Below are positions 1 to 13,500 of a stretch of 64,000 nucleotides of DNA, one piece after another. The stretch spans positions 20,648,283-20,712,282 of the forward strand of contig OZ038321.1 in assembly GCA_964035795.1 (NCBI GenBank), given 5' to 3'. Source of the DNA: Pterobdella sp. o SKG-2022. Its lineage: Eukaryota; Annelida; Clitellata; Hirudinida; Piscicolidae. The notes under the pieces are model-generated. The model worked only from the letters and a program-made list of their open reading frames with translations, searched no databases and was not told the origin of the DNA. Position 1 is the first letter of the stretch. Each line of letters starts with the position of its first letter. A program made the position numbers and the translations under genes.

Positions 1-1400
1 TGAGAATTGGTAAAAAAAAAAGAGCGACTTAAAAACAAGCTTGAGGAAACAGGTTGATGAACAGGCTGTTGACCAAAGGGCAGTGATTCAAGTGGTTGAT
101 GGGTGTGCTTAATAGACAGAAAATCAAAAAGGTAGGCAGATTATTTAAGCTTGAGAATGCATATAATAAGTCATGAGAATTTAAACTTGCATTTTAGGGA
201 AACTGGTAACCAGTGCAAACGATCAAGACAGTCACTAGAAGAGTCAAAGTAATCGGCTTGAAGCACCGTTTCAGTCGCATTAATTTGGACGGACTAATAG
301 TTTAGCAGCTCACAGAAGAGAGAATTGCAGTAGTCCAAGCTGGAATAAACGAAAAAAATAGTGAAAGAATTAGCAGAGAAAAGAGCTATGAATTTATCTA
401 CATGTTTCATGGCTTCAATCTGAAAGATTGGATTGTTTGACAACTAAAGTAGACGAAGTTCAAATTTGAGTCTAGAATGACACTTCAAGACATTGAGTTT
501 GGGAGATAAAGAAAGTGTAGTGCCGTTAAGTGTTGCCACAGTAAGAATGTAGTACTTGATAAAAAAAGAGCTGCCGAAAATACTCGTTTTTCTCTAAACA
601 GGGTTTTGTTTTAATTAACTGTGAGAAAACTAAGTGTGTATAGCAAAAAAAAAAAAAGTAATTTTTGATGAGTGGGGTTAGAATCTGGGTAAAAGCCTCC
701 ATAAAAAGAGTAATGTCATCAGCAAACTGGTGAGAAAGCAAATCGTGCTGTCCAATAATGTAGTGCGGTATATATGTAACGCTTTTTAGCTTAGTTCAAG
801 GGCTTGCTTCTTATTTAATGAAGCGAAATCACACTGGAGAACAGGTGCTAACTGTCGGTTCAAACAGGATCAAATCCGGTAACTTTAGATAATCAGTTTA
901 ATGCTTTACCAACTGAGCTATACGAGCCAACTATGCTGCACATGAGGGATGTAGGAAAAAAAATTAGTCTCAAGACGGAGGCCTGCGGCACGCATTAGTT
1001 TTGGATGCAAGAAAAGGAGTCCATTTTGACAAACTGTGAACGTTGAGAGAGGTAAGAGGAAAACTAAGAAAAGTGAGTTCAAAAATCTATATTATAAACG
1101 TCAATGAGAATATTATGATCGAGGGTGTCAGAAGCAGCAAAAGGGCCTAACGAAACCAAAACTGCGGCATGTTTAGTGGCACAGTTGTTGCGAAGACTGT
1201 CAGTGATGCGTAGAAATGCGGTTTCTGTTGAGTGGTATTGCGATATGCTGATTGTAAAAGATAGAAAAAACTGAAAAGATCAAAAAGGTTAGAGTTGAAA
1301 TTAGAATGATCAGGAAGCTGAAGTGTTCAATGAAGATGGTAGAAATGTAGAAGTTGGTTGGAGTTTTTTCGGCTTTTTTTTTCAGAAGATTTTTCAGATT
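1..1400 (-). mobile_element. Degenerate L2/CR1-like non-LTR retrotransposon (reverse transcriptase relic)
   Basis: Read on the minus strand, this stretch gives successive pieces of a LINE reverse transcriptase broken by stops and frameshifts. Around 1,090-1,230 there is a segment containing AVLVSLGPFAASDTLDHNIL, which resembles the LDLSAAFDTVDHNIL motif of L2/CR1 elements. Around 660-740 there is HQFADDITLF, the catalytic YADD box. Near 320-350 there is SLDYCNSLF, and near 205-220 LHWLPVS, both typical of the C-terminal end. The order is correct, so this is one element running right to left and leaving the window at base 1. It cannot be active. It lies beyond the last visible exon of the downstream UBR3-like gene. 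The clade is assigned from motif resemblance only. Confidence 0.75.
757..928 (-). mobile_element. tRNA-derived SINE, copy 1 (nested in LINE)
   Basis: The reverse complement begins GGCTCGTATAGCTCAGTTGG, a tRNA-like head with an RNA polymerase III A box, followed by a B-box-like segment and the shared body ACAGTTAGCACCTGTT. It ends in a tail with AAAGCG and GCACTACATTAT. The same head, body and tail recur at 48,304-48,487 and 52,486-52,660. The element splits the reverse transcriptase relic immediately upstream of its YADD box, so it inserted later. A functional tRNA gene is ruled out because the anticodon arm and acceptor pairing are not kept. Confidence 0.8.
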
Positions 1401-1567
1401 CAACTAATTTCAACACATCAGTACGTAAGGTGTTAACAGCATTTTGAAATATATTTAATTCAGGAAGTATTTTGCTAATGTAAAAATATTATCGAGCATA
1501 GAATAGTAATAATAATGATAATACTTATAATAATAGTGTAATAAAATACTAGCAGATTATAACTAAC

Positions 1568-4500
1568 TCATATACAAAGGAACATATGTTTTTTTCGTGT
1601 GCTTTTTGAAAAGTTGTAATAACAAAGAAAGAATCGTTTCATACGACTGTTGTCTATCTTCTCTGGTTTCAGGATATTCATCTTTATAGGGATTTTTCTC
1701 AGTTTCATAAGTGAATTTTCTTCTCCTTAAAAGGTTTTCATCGTGCTCACTAATAGGAAAGAAGTTTCTATCGTCAAACATCATGTTCACTACACCTATA
1801 TATAGAATTTTTAAATGTATTGTGTAGATAAAAATTTTAAATTTTAAAAACTAGTCTTAACAACTGAAAAGACAATCAGCTAAAAATATATTTTTTCTTT
1901 AATTCTTTTTGTTAATATGAATAAACTTTTGCAGTAGTTATTGCTAAAAAAACTTAGTTCAAATATTTCCAATGTTTTAAAATTTTTTGAAACTACGCTA
2001 ATAGAACTATTTTTCAAGCATTTTATTATACATTTCCCAAGCTTTCCCAATCTCTCGCACTGGCTATAGTCATTCAGAAGATATCATTTGGTACTGAGCA
2101 TGACGATTAAAAACACCTCTTTTGGGCTTAATTCAATGCTCCAACGAATAGGCCTACTAGCTGGTGGTGCTGCTACCCTTTTAGTGTGCAAACTTGATCA
2201 ACCCTTTCTTGTTCTCCAGTAAAATATTTAGTCAAATTAATTTTTTTTGAAAACCTCGCACTGGCTGTTCATCAGCTTGTTCTAGTCAAACTAGTTTTCT
2301 AAGACATGTTTCTTATAAACAAAAATAAAACATCCTAGAACCAACACTTTATAGCCTGAAAATGAAGATCGTCCTAAAATAACGGTGGAAGCTGGTGGTG
2401 ATAAATAACAATTGAAAAAACTCTATTCATAGTTTTCCTTTTTGAAAATGATTTGCTTGACAAACATAAGGTTTCTTTAAAAAACAAAGAATAATGAAGT
2501 TCATTGTAAGAAAGTCATAACTTATTAGTGAAATTTTTTTCCAGGCTATTTTACTTCAACATGGTTAACTTTTTTGTCTACACAATCATATTTAGCAGCA
2601 AAAAGAAATTCTCAGTACAAGTTATAATCAAAAGCTTTTTTTTTGAAAGTTTTCAAATGTTACTTTTTTTTTAAACTAGAACACTTGTTTTAATTAGATC
2701 CATTTTATTAAATTTTCATAAAGTTAGGCAAATCTATATTTTTTGTGAACTAATTATCATTTTAGCTGTTTAGTCCTACTTTATTTCTTCGATGAAATTT
2801 TTTTATATAAAATAATTCATTCACATATATAACTATAATAACTAAATTGATTTAATCTTGATTGAAAATTTCTAGTACCATAATCATCCAGAATATTATA
2901 TATTCTATCAAACTCTAGCATGCAACTTTCATGTAAAGGATAAAGATTTTGTGTTGAGCTATCAGCCATCTGTTGAAAAATTAAAAATTAGTATTTAAAA
3001 TATAATAGAAACAAACATTAAGGTTTATTGAGAAACTTAATACACGACGCTTTTCATAAGATTATCTTATATTATTTAGTGTCACTAGATAATATAAGAT
3101 ACTCTTATGAAAAGTTTCGTGTATTAAGTTTCTCAATAAAGCTTAGTGTTTGTTTCTATTATATTCATTTGCGGCTATTTTACGTCAACAATATTCAAAA
3201 TGATTCTCAAATGGAAGTTAATAACAAACCAATGGAAGAGAGAAACTTAAGTTCAATAAGTAAATAGTTGTGTACAAGCAACTGTCTCTCAAATCTTCAT
3301 GAAGGCACTTTAGTGTTTTGCAAATTATGAAAGTTTTGTGAGTTTTCGTAAACGCTTAATGGATAATTTTTTAACTGACTCATAAAATAAAATTAATTAA
3401 AAATAATGAATATTTACTAATGTGGAATACAAAATACAAATTCAATTTAACTTAAACTAAATTTTTTTAAAAAAGGAACATTACTTGATAAAGAACCACA
3501 AAAAGAAAGCCATGCAATGAGAGTGACCAAAGAAACCTTCCTAGGTCGTTGTATTCGGGACAAAGAGCCTAAATTCATAAAATATTTATGTTTCTAAAAT
3601 TGATACCAATAAGTTTTCAAATAGTCAACTTTTAAATAATTAATTTTTTGCTTAAAACAAAAATTTGAATAAATAGTTTAAATATGAATATTATATACTT
3701 GTTTTGGTTCATTGAACGGAGGCCAGATATCGATTTTGTCATCAATCAGCTTTGCTTGTCTGACACTGATAAGAGATTTGTTCCAAATAAATACCAAAAA
3801 GTTTACTTTAAATTGTAAAACAAATACTATGATTATAGAATCACAAGGATTTTTGTGTCTTCTAATAAAATTTGAAAAAATGGAAAAAATGAAGAATTAA
3901 ATTCAGCCACTCATCAGGCTTAAAAAAGAAAAGAAATCTAAAAAAGTAATCTGTTTTTGAAGAATGTTTTAGAGACATATTTTTCTTCTCGAAATGCAAC
4001 AAAAAAATAGTGAAACTAAAATATTAACTAAAAAAAAAGAATTTATTTCAAAATTTATAGAAAGGAAAAAACAAAAAAAAAATGGAAAAGACTTCAAACT
4101 AGTGAAAGTAACCAAATAACTGATAAATATTAAGTTGAGCGAAAAGATAAGAGAATATAATACTTTTTTTAAACTAATTACACTCATATCGCTCTTTCGC
4201 ATATCTTTTCATTTATAGAATTCTTTCCCACTTAAACATTTTTGCAAGCTTTGGTAATTTTCTTCGCAAGCTAAATTCTACCAATAGCGTTAGAGCTTCT
4301 AACTACATTTAGTCGTAAAAAACGTAGATTGAATTACCAAATAAATATTGCTAGTTTAGAAAAAGCAGATTTTAATAACAAGTTTTGGCTAGCCTGGTAA
4401 GGCTAAAAAAAGACGCAAAGCAAAAAAAAAGAAAAAAACATAATTCTGGCGAATAAAGACAGAACATGATTTCATCTACATTACGAATTTATTGTAATTT

Positions 4501-7500
4501 TTGATTTATCTACTTTATTGTAAAAATAATGAATTAAAAATACCATTTGATGAATTTAGCAAAAGAAGTTTCATAATCTTTGGCATATACACTTCTCAAG
4601 CGAACCATAATCGGGTTGTATTCTTTCAAAAAAACTAGTGCTGATATTTTTTTATTATTTCAAAGATAAATTAATGTCATAAAAAATAAAAAAAAAGAAT
4701 ACATTTCAGGGTATACGTTCCCTGCTCGGGTAGGTTAGTGGAAGGAATAAAAGTAGGTGTAAATGTTGCTAACTGAAATATTGTATTAAATAGCACTTTA
4801 GTTAAAAAGATGGATTCAAGTATCAAATGATATTTAAGTTGTCAGTAAAATTTTGGTACCTCCGTGAGATATGCATTCAAACCAACTAAATTTTTAAACA
4901 TCGATGGACCTCTATAAAATCAGTTTTATATTGAAGTTTTGTTGTATTTATTATTAATTGTTATAAAGTTTTTAGCACAATGTTTGACCTATTTGGTATA
5001 CGTTGTTGAATTTCTGAGTAAGTTTTACTGCCCATTGATAAGATACTAACGAATTCTTCTCTCAATAAACCCTTTTCATTGACACCTGGAAAAACTCTGT
5101 ATTTTAAAATCTGCTCAAAATTATATTGTGTTAACTTAATGGGTTTACACAACATAAAAAGAAGTTTATTAGGTAGATATATCGTTTGAAAAATAATTTA
5201 TGCAGTTTTATCATTCCTTTCATGTCATTTAACAGACATACTTTTGAGTTTTTTATAAAAAAAAATTCTTATAATTTATGTAAAATTTTTTTGGAAACCA
5301 TAATGAGCTTGACTGCATGATAAACTAATGATTTTGACCATTGCATTCGTTTGTTGATGGAGGTTGGTGTATGAAAAGCAGATTATGACGTGAATCAAAG
5401 TTATAAATGAAAAAAAGTTAGTTTTTATTTCTATATAAGTCAATTGAAAAAAAAACAACAAAATTGTTTAAAGAAAATATCTAAACACAAACTCGAATTG
5501 TGGATTTAGCTTGAAAAAGGAAAACAATTGAAAGATGACATATTGTGTCATAAAATTAAATTTTTTTAATGATAATATTGTAATTTCAAAAAATATTCAA
5601 CTACTTTATAAAAAATAAATTTGTATTTTATTAGAATTTACTCTTGTCTGTAAAATTTTTAAAAGGTTAAACTTTGAAAACTCTCAACAATTGAATTAAT
5701 GTGAATTCCAATATGATTGAACATATTTTCAAATAAATAAAGATACTTTTATACATACTCACCAGATAAAATTCTTATGGATGTTACAAAGACAAAAAAG
5801 AAGAGAAGCTCTTCCAACATGTATATTCTAACCGATTCTCTTCCGAACAATTTATTTTTTTTTATCAAAGCGTCAGCTCCCTGAAAACTTTTGAAAATTG
5901 TTTTAAAATTAATATATTATTTAGTTTTAATATCTGCAATAAAATCAATTAAAGTTGAAAAACTGAAATAATACTAACTGCCATAAAACTAGGTGGACGA
6001 ACGTATCCGGTTCTATCAGGCAAGCTGCCAACTAAGTTTCAACAGCAGCATGTTAATAAAATTATCTAAAAAAATTGAATTAAGACACTCAATTATTCGA
6101 AAGAACCTGGGCGAAATAAAGATCAGGATCAACATAACTTGGAGAAAACAATGGGCATTTATAGAGAGCTGCCATATCTTTAACGTGCATTCCTGCCTTA
6201 GCCCACATGCCATTTATCATTTCCGCCGCACCTGCCTAACAAAATTATTTTCTTCTCTTTTTAGAGACATCTTTATGTACTGATAAGCAATATCAACAAA
6301 TTTTAACGTTGGTTTATGAGAAATTTTAGTAAATTTCTAGCTATTTTTGTTTAATAAACGTATTTAATTTTCTCATTAATCGACGTCGAAGATAGTTGTA
6401 ATACATAATTTTTGGGAATGTTTCCCAGCGTGTCTTGTTATAAATTTATTTTGATTTCATATGATAGTATTTCAAAATAAAACGCAATAAAAACATGGTT
6501 CTAAGTGAAAAAAACTTCATTTGAAATTTTGATGTTTTAAATGTTAATTTAGCAAATTAACTATAAATATATAGTTCAAATATTTTTTTGCAAAACTAAT
6601 ATGAAAAAATATTGCCTGATATGCTCATAAAAATTTTTGAATTTGATTTTCAAATGTAAATTTTAAACATTAACCAATAAAAGCGTCTTATAAATTGCGG
6701 TTTTATTGTTTTTCCATACATTTTAGCGGTTTCAAATTTTGGTCTAGACATTCAAGATCAAAAAAAAATGGGCTTTTGTACTTCTGGTACAATCTAAACT
6801 ATGTGGTTTTAATTAAGATTGTGAGGATAATAGTTTAAAAAGCTTTTAATGCATTTACAATTTTTTAGTTACCCAAACTCTAAGAGGAAACTGCACAAGA
6901 GTTTCAGTTGCAGACTTGAGAGAGCTTGTAAAAGTGAGCTTCATAATAGATTTTCTTATGTATGTGGCTGTGCAAAGAGCATAGACTCTATGCAACGGCA
7001 AATGTAAACTCAACGTATGAAATAACTGAGTGGTTTGTGAAATAAAAATCAAAGAAAAAAAGTTATAAATTAAAAAAGATTTTCTATTTATTACGTTTGT
7101 CACAAAAATTGTTCTAATAATATAAAAAAATTAAATAGTCAACAAATAAAAAGCTCTTCAACCTCGCTAGCATCATTAGCATCAATTATAAGAGCTGTCA
7201 TTATTTTCGTATAGAATGTTTTTGCTACAACAGCCAATTCTTCATTCAAATAATCCATAATGTTATAGGCTGGTATCATGAATATCTATGATGTAATAGT
7301 CAATTAAAAAATAAGTCAAATAGATGTTTTAAATAATATTGTCAATACATAAAACTATGTGAACTAATTAAATTGACGGTTGAGACACTGACTGGTACTT
7401 CAAAAACATTGAAATAATTTATCTATGGAAATTTTTCAATGTTTAAAATACATTCACGATGATAATTGCTTCTATATACATACTTCCATAATAGAAGAAA

Positions 7501-10500
7501 AATGGTGATAAGGAGCTTCTATGAAATATGGCCGCTCCATAGAAAGGCTTAACGGGTCGCTTCCTGCCGAAGAAATAATTAGTAATCAATTTGATGATTT
7601 ATACATTAATTCTATTTTAACTCAAATTTATATGATAAACAAAATAATTAATTGGAAGATAGATGCAAACAAGTCGAAGGGTTTTAAAGTTGCCGATGTT
7701 TTATAAGAAATTTAAAAACTTCAGAGATTGGAAAACAAGAGAAATAAATTTTTCATTTTCAAAATATCTGCTTCAATACAGACGTTAAAAAAAAATTTTT
7801 AGTTGTGTATGCATCTTGTTTAGATGTAATATAAAAAGAAACACATTTTCAAGAACTATGTAACGCTCTCAACTACTTCTCGTGGTGCCGGGTGTGCACT
7901 CCAACAGGAGTGTCGAAGAGGTTCTAAGCCACGTCAGCTTCCAACTCCAAAACATTTCAAAAATCTATCCATCGTTTTTTCACTGCTCACCAAAAGTTAC
8001 AAACAAGTGAAGCTACAAGTTTCTTTCGGTACTCGCTCCAAAGAGTGTCGGAAGAATCTTTGGAAGCTGGCGCTCAACAACAACAACTACATTGGAAATA
8101 ATTGTTCTTTTTCTAAACAATGCTCATTAAAAAAATACATAACTAAGTGCGGAACTTTTTTTTATGTTAATAAAACGTCGATTTGCTAAAACTTCAAAAT
8201 GTAGCACAGAATGAAACAAAGCATCACCTTGGAACCGTTGCATCAGTCTAACCCATATTTCAATAGCTAAACGTTTGTTTAAAAAGGTCCAAATGCCAGT
8301 GCTGTTGCCTAATAGCATAAGAAAGTCGATTGCAACTGCAGAGTATGTAATCAAACTAACCTGGGTTAGTTTAGGTTTAAAGAAATTCACTTTTTTTCTG
8401 TCTGTAAAATAATGATACATACATTGGATTGTAAATTTTGAAAATACTCGATTAAATAAAAACTTCAAATAACTTATTAAAGTGAAATTGATATTTATAA
8501 GGATAACTCTAAAAGGTTTTGGGTGTTGATGTATTTCCATAAAATAAATTGAGCTAACTTTACCAATCTATATAACATCAGCAAATATTTTTAAATTTTT
8601 ATTCAAAACTAATATTTTAAAAATAAGTAGACATTGAAATTATTTCAAATTAGAAAAACTTTAAAGAATTTCATTTTTAACGATGTTTTTCGAAAAAATA
8701 TGTTTGAAGCATCAGGTTCATTCAAATGGGCCTCACGATTCAAACTTTTTTCCAGAAAGCTTCGTTCAAAATATAAGTTTTTGAAAGGTCTTTTATTTGA
8801 ATAATAACATTTTCATTTTGAGGCAAGTTGTTTTTATCAAAACTTTCAATTCATTATGATCAAATATACTTTTCAACGCTTTGTTCTGTCGATTTATGAA
8901 TTTTTAATACATTTATTAATTAAAAACAGCTAGAATTTTCAATAAGTTTTACCCTTACCATAAATCTTTTACATATGAATATTGTAGTTATTGATTTCTA
9001 CAGTGAAGTTTTTTTGATTTCGTTGAAATATACTCTTGTATATATACACACATTTAAGGTAAAATATAACTATTGGATATTTTTAATTTGTTCTAGACAT
9101 AAAAACACAAAAGTTTGTTTGGCAGTGAAGACTTTCGCAAGAAGTCTTACCAGTACATGTATAAGTTTGTAGTGCATTAACAATTGATAAACTGATATTT
9201 ATTTTTATTTTTTAAATACTCACTATGAAATTTAAGTCTAAATTTTTTTTTTATTCTTCAAAAAATAAGGTTTTTCAAAAATACTTTTATCATAAAAAAG
9301 CTAAAATTTTTGAAAAATTCAACTTTGTCATTATTTACCAGTATCTAGATACTAATGAATTATGACAAAGTTGAACTTATCGAAAATTTTAGCTTTTTTG
9401 AAAAAAGTATCTTTGAAAAACCTCATTTTTGAAGAATAAAAACGTAAGTTATATAATACAAGATTATTACTATGTCTCTATAAAAATCTGAATTTATTTT
9501 GAAAATTTTATAATTTTTAAAGAACAAAAACTATGCATGAGTTGAATTGTGATTCTCAAATAAGAATGATCACAATACATGTAACAATATAAATTTATGA
9601 TAATGATTAAAATATAATAACTGAAAAAATCAAAAAGTTTGAACTTAAAAAAGTATATATGTGGAAAATTAATCATTGAATTTCAATATTAAATAAAAGC
9701 TGGACTTTACCTCCATAGAAATATACAAACAATTTATACATGTAGGAAAGACAAGACACTAGAAGATTATGTTTATGAGGAAAGCCTTTAGTGCCAAGAA
9801 TCTGAAGAGCAAGACTTGTGTATTCAACTTGTCTTTTATGTATTCTGTTATATTCAAGATGTAAATAGTTGGAAGAGTACAAATAGTGTTTTGCAAAAGT
9901 GTCAAATAGAACATGCTGAAATTGGAAAATAATTGAATTTTATTGAAGGATGATTGGCTAATAACATAATAGATGTTTCAGTATGTACCATAGTGCTAAC
10001 AGTTCTGAACTGGAAAATAAAAATAATAAAAGCCAAACCTTGAAACGTTTAACGCCAACAAGTAGGATCAAAAACTCAGCTATATTTCCGTCATAGCCAA
10101 TTCTAATGAAATAAAGGTATAGGCAATCAAGATAATTCTCCTTAAGAAACAGTTTGCTGTCAGACTCTACTGCTTTCATATCTGTGAGTAAATAGTTTTT
10201 TTATCTTCAAGTGTTTTTTCAGGTATGACTTACTTGTGATAGCGCCGTGTGTCGCACAGTCTTCCAAAAATCTCTTTTTTATTTCTTTTTCATCAGAAAA
10301 TACTTTTATTTCTGTTGATGGAAACTTTATTTAACTTATGTCAATCTTCACAAAAATGTATCTGATGTTTCATTACTAAGAGTTATAGTCATCAAATTGT
10401 CGTTTTAACTTAATAATAATAAGTATTGTTGGTTCTTTCTTGATGGAGATTTTTTCAATAAACAAAAACTAATTAAAATGATTTTTGTTTTGAGAAACTC

Positions 10501-13500
10501 GAAGTTAAATTCAGATGAATATTAAATGTATATTATCGACGGTGTATGACTGGTGAGTTTATTTTGTGAAACGATTACTATTCAGAGATAGTATATTTAA
10601 TATTTTCTAGTAATAAACAGTATTTAATGTGTTTTATAGCTATTCATATTAATATAAACTTTTATATAAAGTTAATTACTTAATTAGATCAGAGTTGAGC
10701 ATAATGGGTTTTTATGAAACTCCATAAAACTTTAAAAACATCAATTGAGGATTCATACATTCATTTAAAAGAAAAGCTATAATTTTCGATAAGTATAGCT
10801 TTATTGCTAATTTTTTATGATAAATGTATGAATCCTCAATTGGTGTTTTTAAAGTTTAATTGCTATAAAAAATATACATAAGGTCATTCTGAAAACTGAA
10901 ACCCTATTTAAAAAAGGTAGAAAAAACTGCTTTTAATTGTTTTATATAATAAGCAATACAAGTTGAGATTTTTGAAACTTTTTATATAACAAATAAAATA
11001 AAAAAAAAAAAACAAAAAGGCTTTTGAAGTTAAAAATAAAATGAACTGAGTTTTCAGTAGTAATACGTGTTCACCCTTTAACAAAGTTTTCTTACTTCTG
11101 TGATTATCAGCATAGAATTCATTATCGATTAGAGCGTTTGCGATAATTTCTCTTAATTGGTAACTTTTTTTTGCCAATTCGTGTATCAAACTAAACATTC
11201 TATTAGGTAATCCATCTGTTGAGAATATTTCATCAATTTTTAGATCTCTTTCTATTTACCTTATATAAAAATGTTATTGAAGGGAACTGAAATTGATTCT
11301 ATTCATATACAAATAAATGTCAAAACTTTATTAGTTCTTTTAAGAATTTTTTTCGAGTTGTATTGAAAGTGTTACAAGACCATGTATTTAAAGCTTTTGG
11401 ATCTATTACATTTTTTCTAACTATTCATATTTTCTACTCTTTATAAACTTCGAAAAAAAATTCATTTTTGAAAATTCACTTCTGAAAAACCAATTCAATA
11501 ATTTTTTATTTACTTTCTGTAGGTTGATAGAAACTTTTCCAAAAGTTGAAAATCATTTTAGCCATAAACAGTGGTATAAGGACTTTTGCTGGAGCTAAAA
11601 AAGTATCAGGGGTCGGTAACGAGTTTTTAGCTTCTTTTGATATTTTACAAAAACTGAAATAGTTTCATCATGAGTTTTCATCAACATCGTATAAATAATA
11701 TTATTTCTTTAAAAGAATATATAAATCTTGAAGACCTACAATTATTATGTTTCGAATGCACATATCTTCATAAAAACAATATTTAAAAAATTTTTCTAAA
11801 TGAAAAAGTTTTAAAAATTGAAATCGAAGAACAAACGCAGAAGGATCCATGGCATAGGGATCTCCGCAGTCACACCGACCTATCCCGAAGTCTGTTATGA
11901 CCAAGTTGTAGTCATGACCTGGAAGATTTTTTCATTGTTCTGAATATTAGCCATTTACAACCTGTTATTCACTTGATACAATAAAAATAAATTTAGGATA
12001 ACTTTTATGGATTTTGAAATTTTTTTTCAAAATTAATTTCACTGCTTTGTGTAAATTTTTTAAAAAACCATTTCTTATTTTACAAATGGCCTACCTTCAG
12101 TCAAACACAATGGAAGACTCTTTGATGAAGCAAAAGACAAAGCCAATATTCTTAATAATCAGTATTCCTCAGTTTTCAACAGTGACAACGTGAGTACTTT
12201 CCTATCTTTAAAAGTGTGCCATTTCCAGATATTGATGAAATTGAAGTAAACTCAAGAGATGCTCAAAAGCTCCTTAGAGAGCTGGATGGGAAAAAAGCCT
12301 CAGAACCCGATGGCATCTTAGCCCGATTCCTAAGAAAATTCGCGAGTGATATCGTTCCTATACTTAGCATTTTATTTAAAAAATCTATTCAAGAAGGTGA
12401 AGTTTCAGGAGCATGAAAAAAGGCAATTGTTATAGCGGTCTACAAGAAGGGTTCAAGGCAAGATCCAGCAAACTACAGAGCAGTCTCTTTAACGAGAATA
12501 TGCTGTAAGCTGTTAGAACATATTATCACTAGCAACATATACAGAAACTTGGACTGCCAAGACGGATTTAGAGCTAGAAGAAGTTGTGAAACACAAATTG
12601 CAACTCTCTCACATGAACTCGCAGCAGCAATAAATTCCAAGACACAAATTGATATGATCGTTTTTGACGTTTCAAAAGCATTTGATAGAGTTTGTCAAAA
12701 AATACTTTTGGATAGAATACACCATTATGGGATAAGAAATAGAACGCACAAGTGAATATCTTCTTTCCACACAAACAGAACCCAGCGGGTATTAGTTGAT
12801 GGACAAGCTTCAGAACAGATTTCAGTATTGAGTGGTGTTTCCCAGAGATCAGTTATTTTCTTTTGTATATAAATGATTTACTAGATAGTCTACAATCGAG
12901 AACAACCACATCAAAAACATTGAGATGGTACAAAGAAGAGCTGCAGATTTGTAACCAATTCCTATGGCAAAAAGAGTAATGTTTCTGATATATATTCAAC
13001 AACCTAAACTGGGATTTTTTAGAATCAAGAAAAAAAAATATCAGTTTTGTTTATTTTTAAAAATATTGCACCAAAAAATCGATATTACTTCAGATATTAA
13101 CTTGGAGAAACCAAAAATCTCTACAAGGTCTAAACATAAGCAACGTTTTTTACCGTTTTCAAAAACCATAGACATATTCAAATACTCTTTCATACCAAGA
13201 ACCATTCCTGTTTGGAACAATCTGCCAGCTCATGTAGTAGAAGCTCGTTCGCTAAACTTTTTCAGAAAGGAATTATCCAAACTAAAATTTTAAACTTCAT
13301 TACTTATCTGACATTCCAGTCCCTAATTATTCTCTTTAACATAGAATGTAACTAACTTTTCATTTTTTTATACCTATAATTGTTTTCTTATGTGCCTTTT
13401 TTTGCTAATTTCACTTTTTATTAGTATATTTCCTATGTGCACCGTTGTATTATTGTCAATTCTGAAAACACAATGTATGATGAAGATAGATATTGGAAAC

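Noticed and set aside
5993..6283. A 96-residue plus-strand open frame
   Set aside because: It is the antisense shadow of UBR3-like exons at 5,985-6,050 and 6,110-6,240, which align with the other copy on the minus strand.
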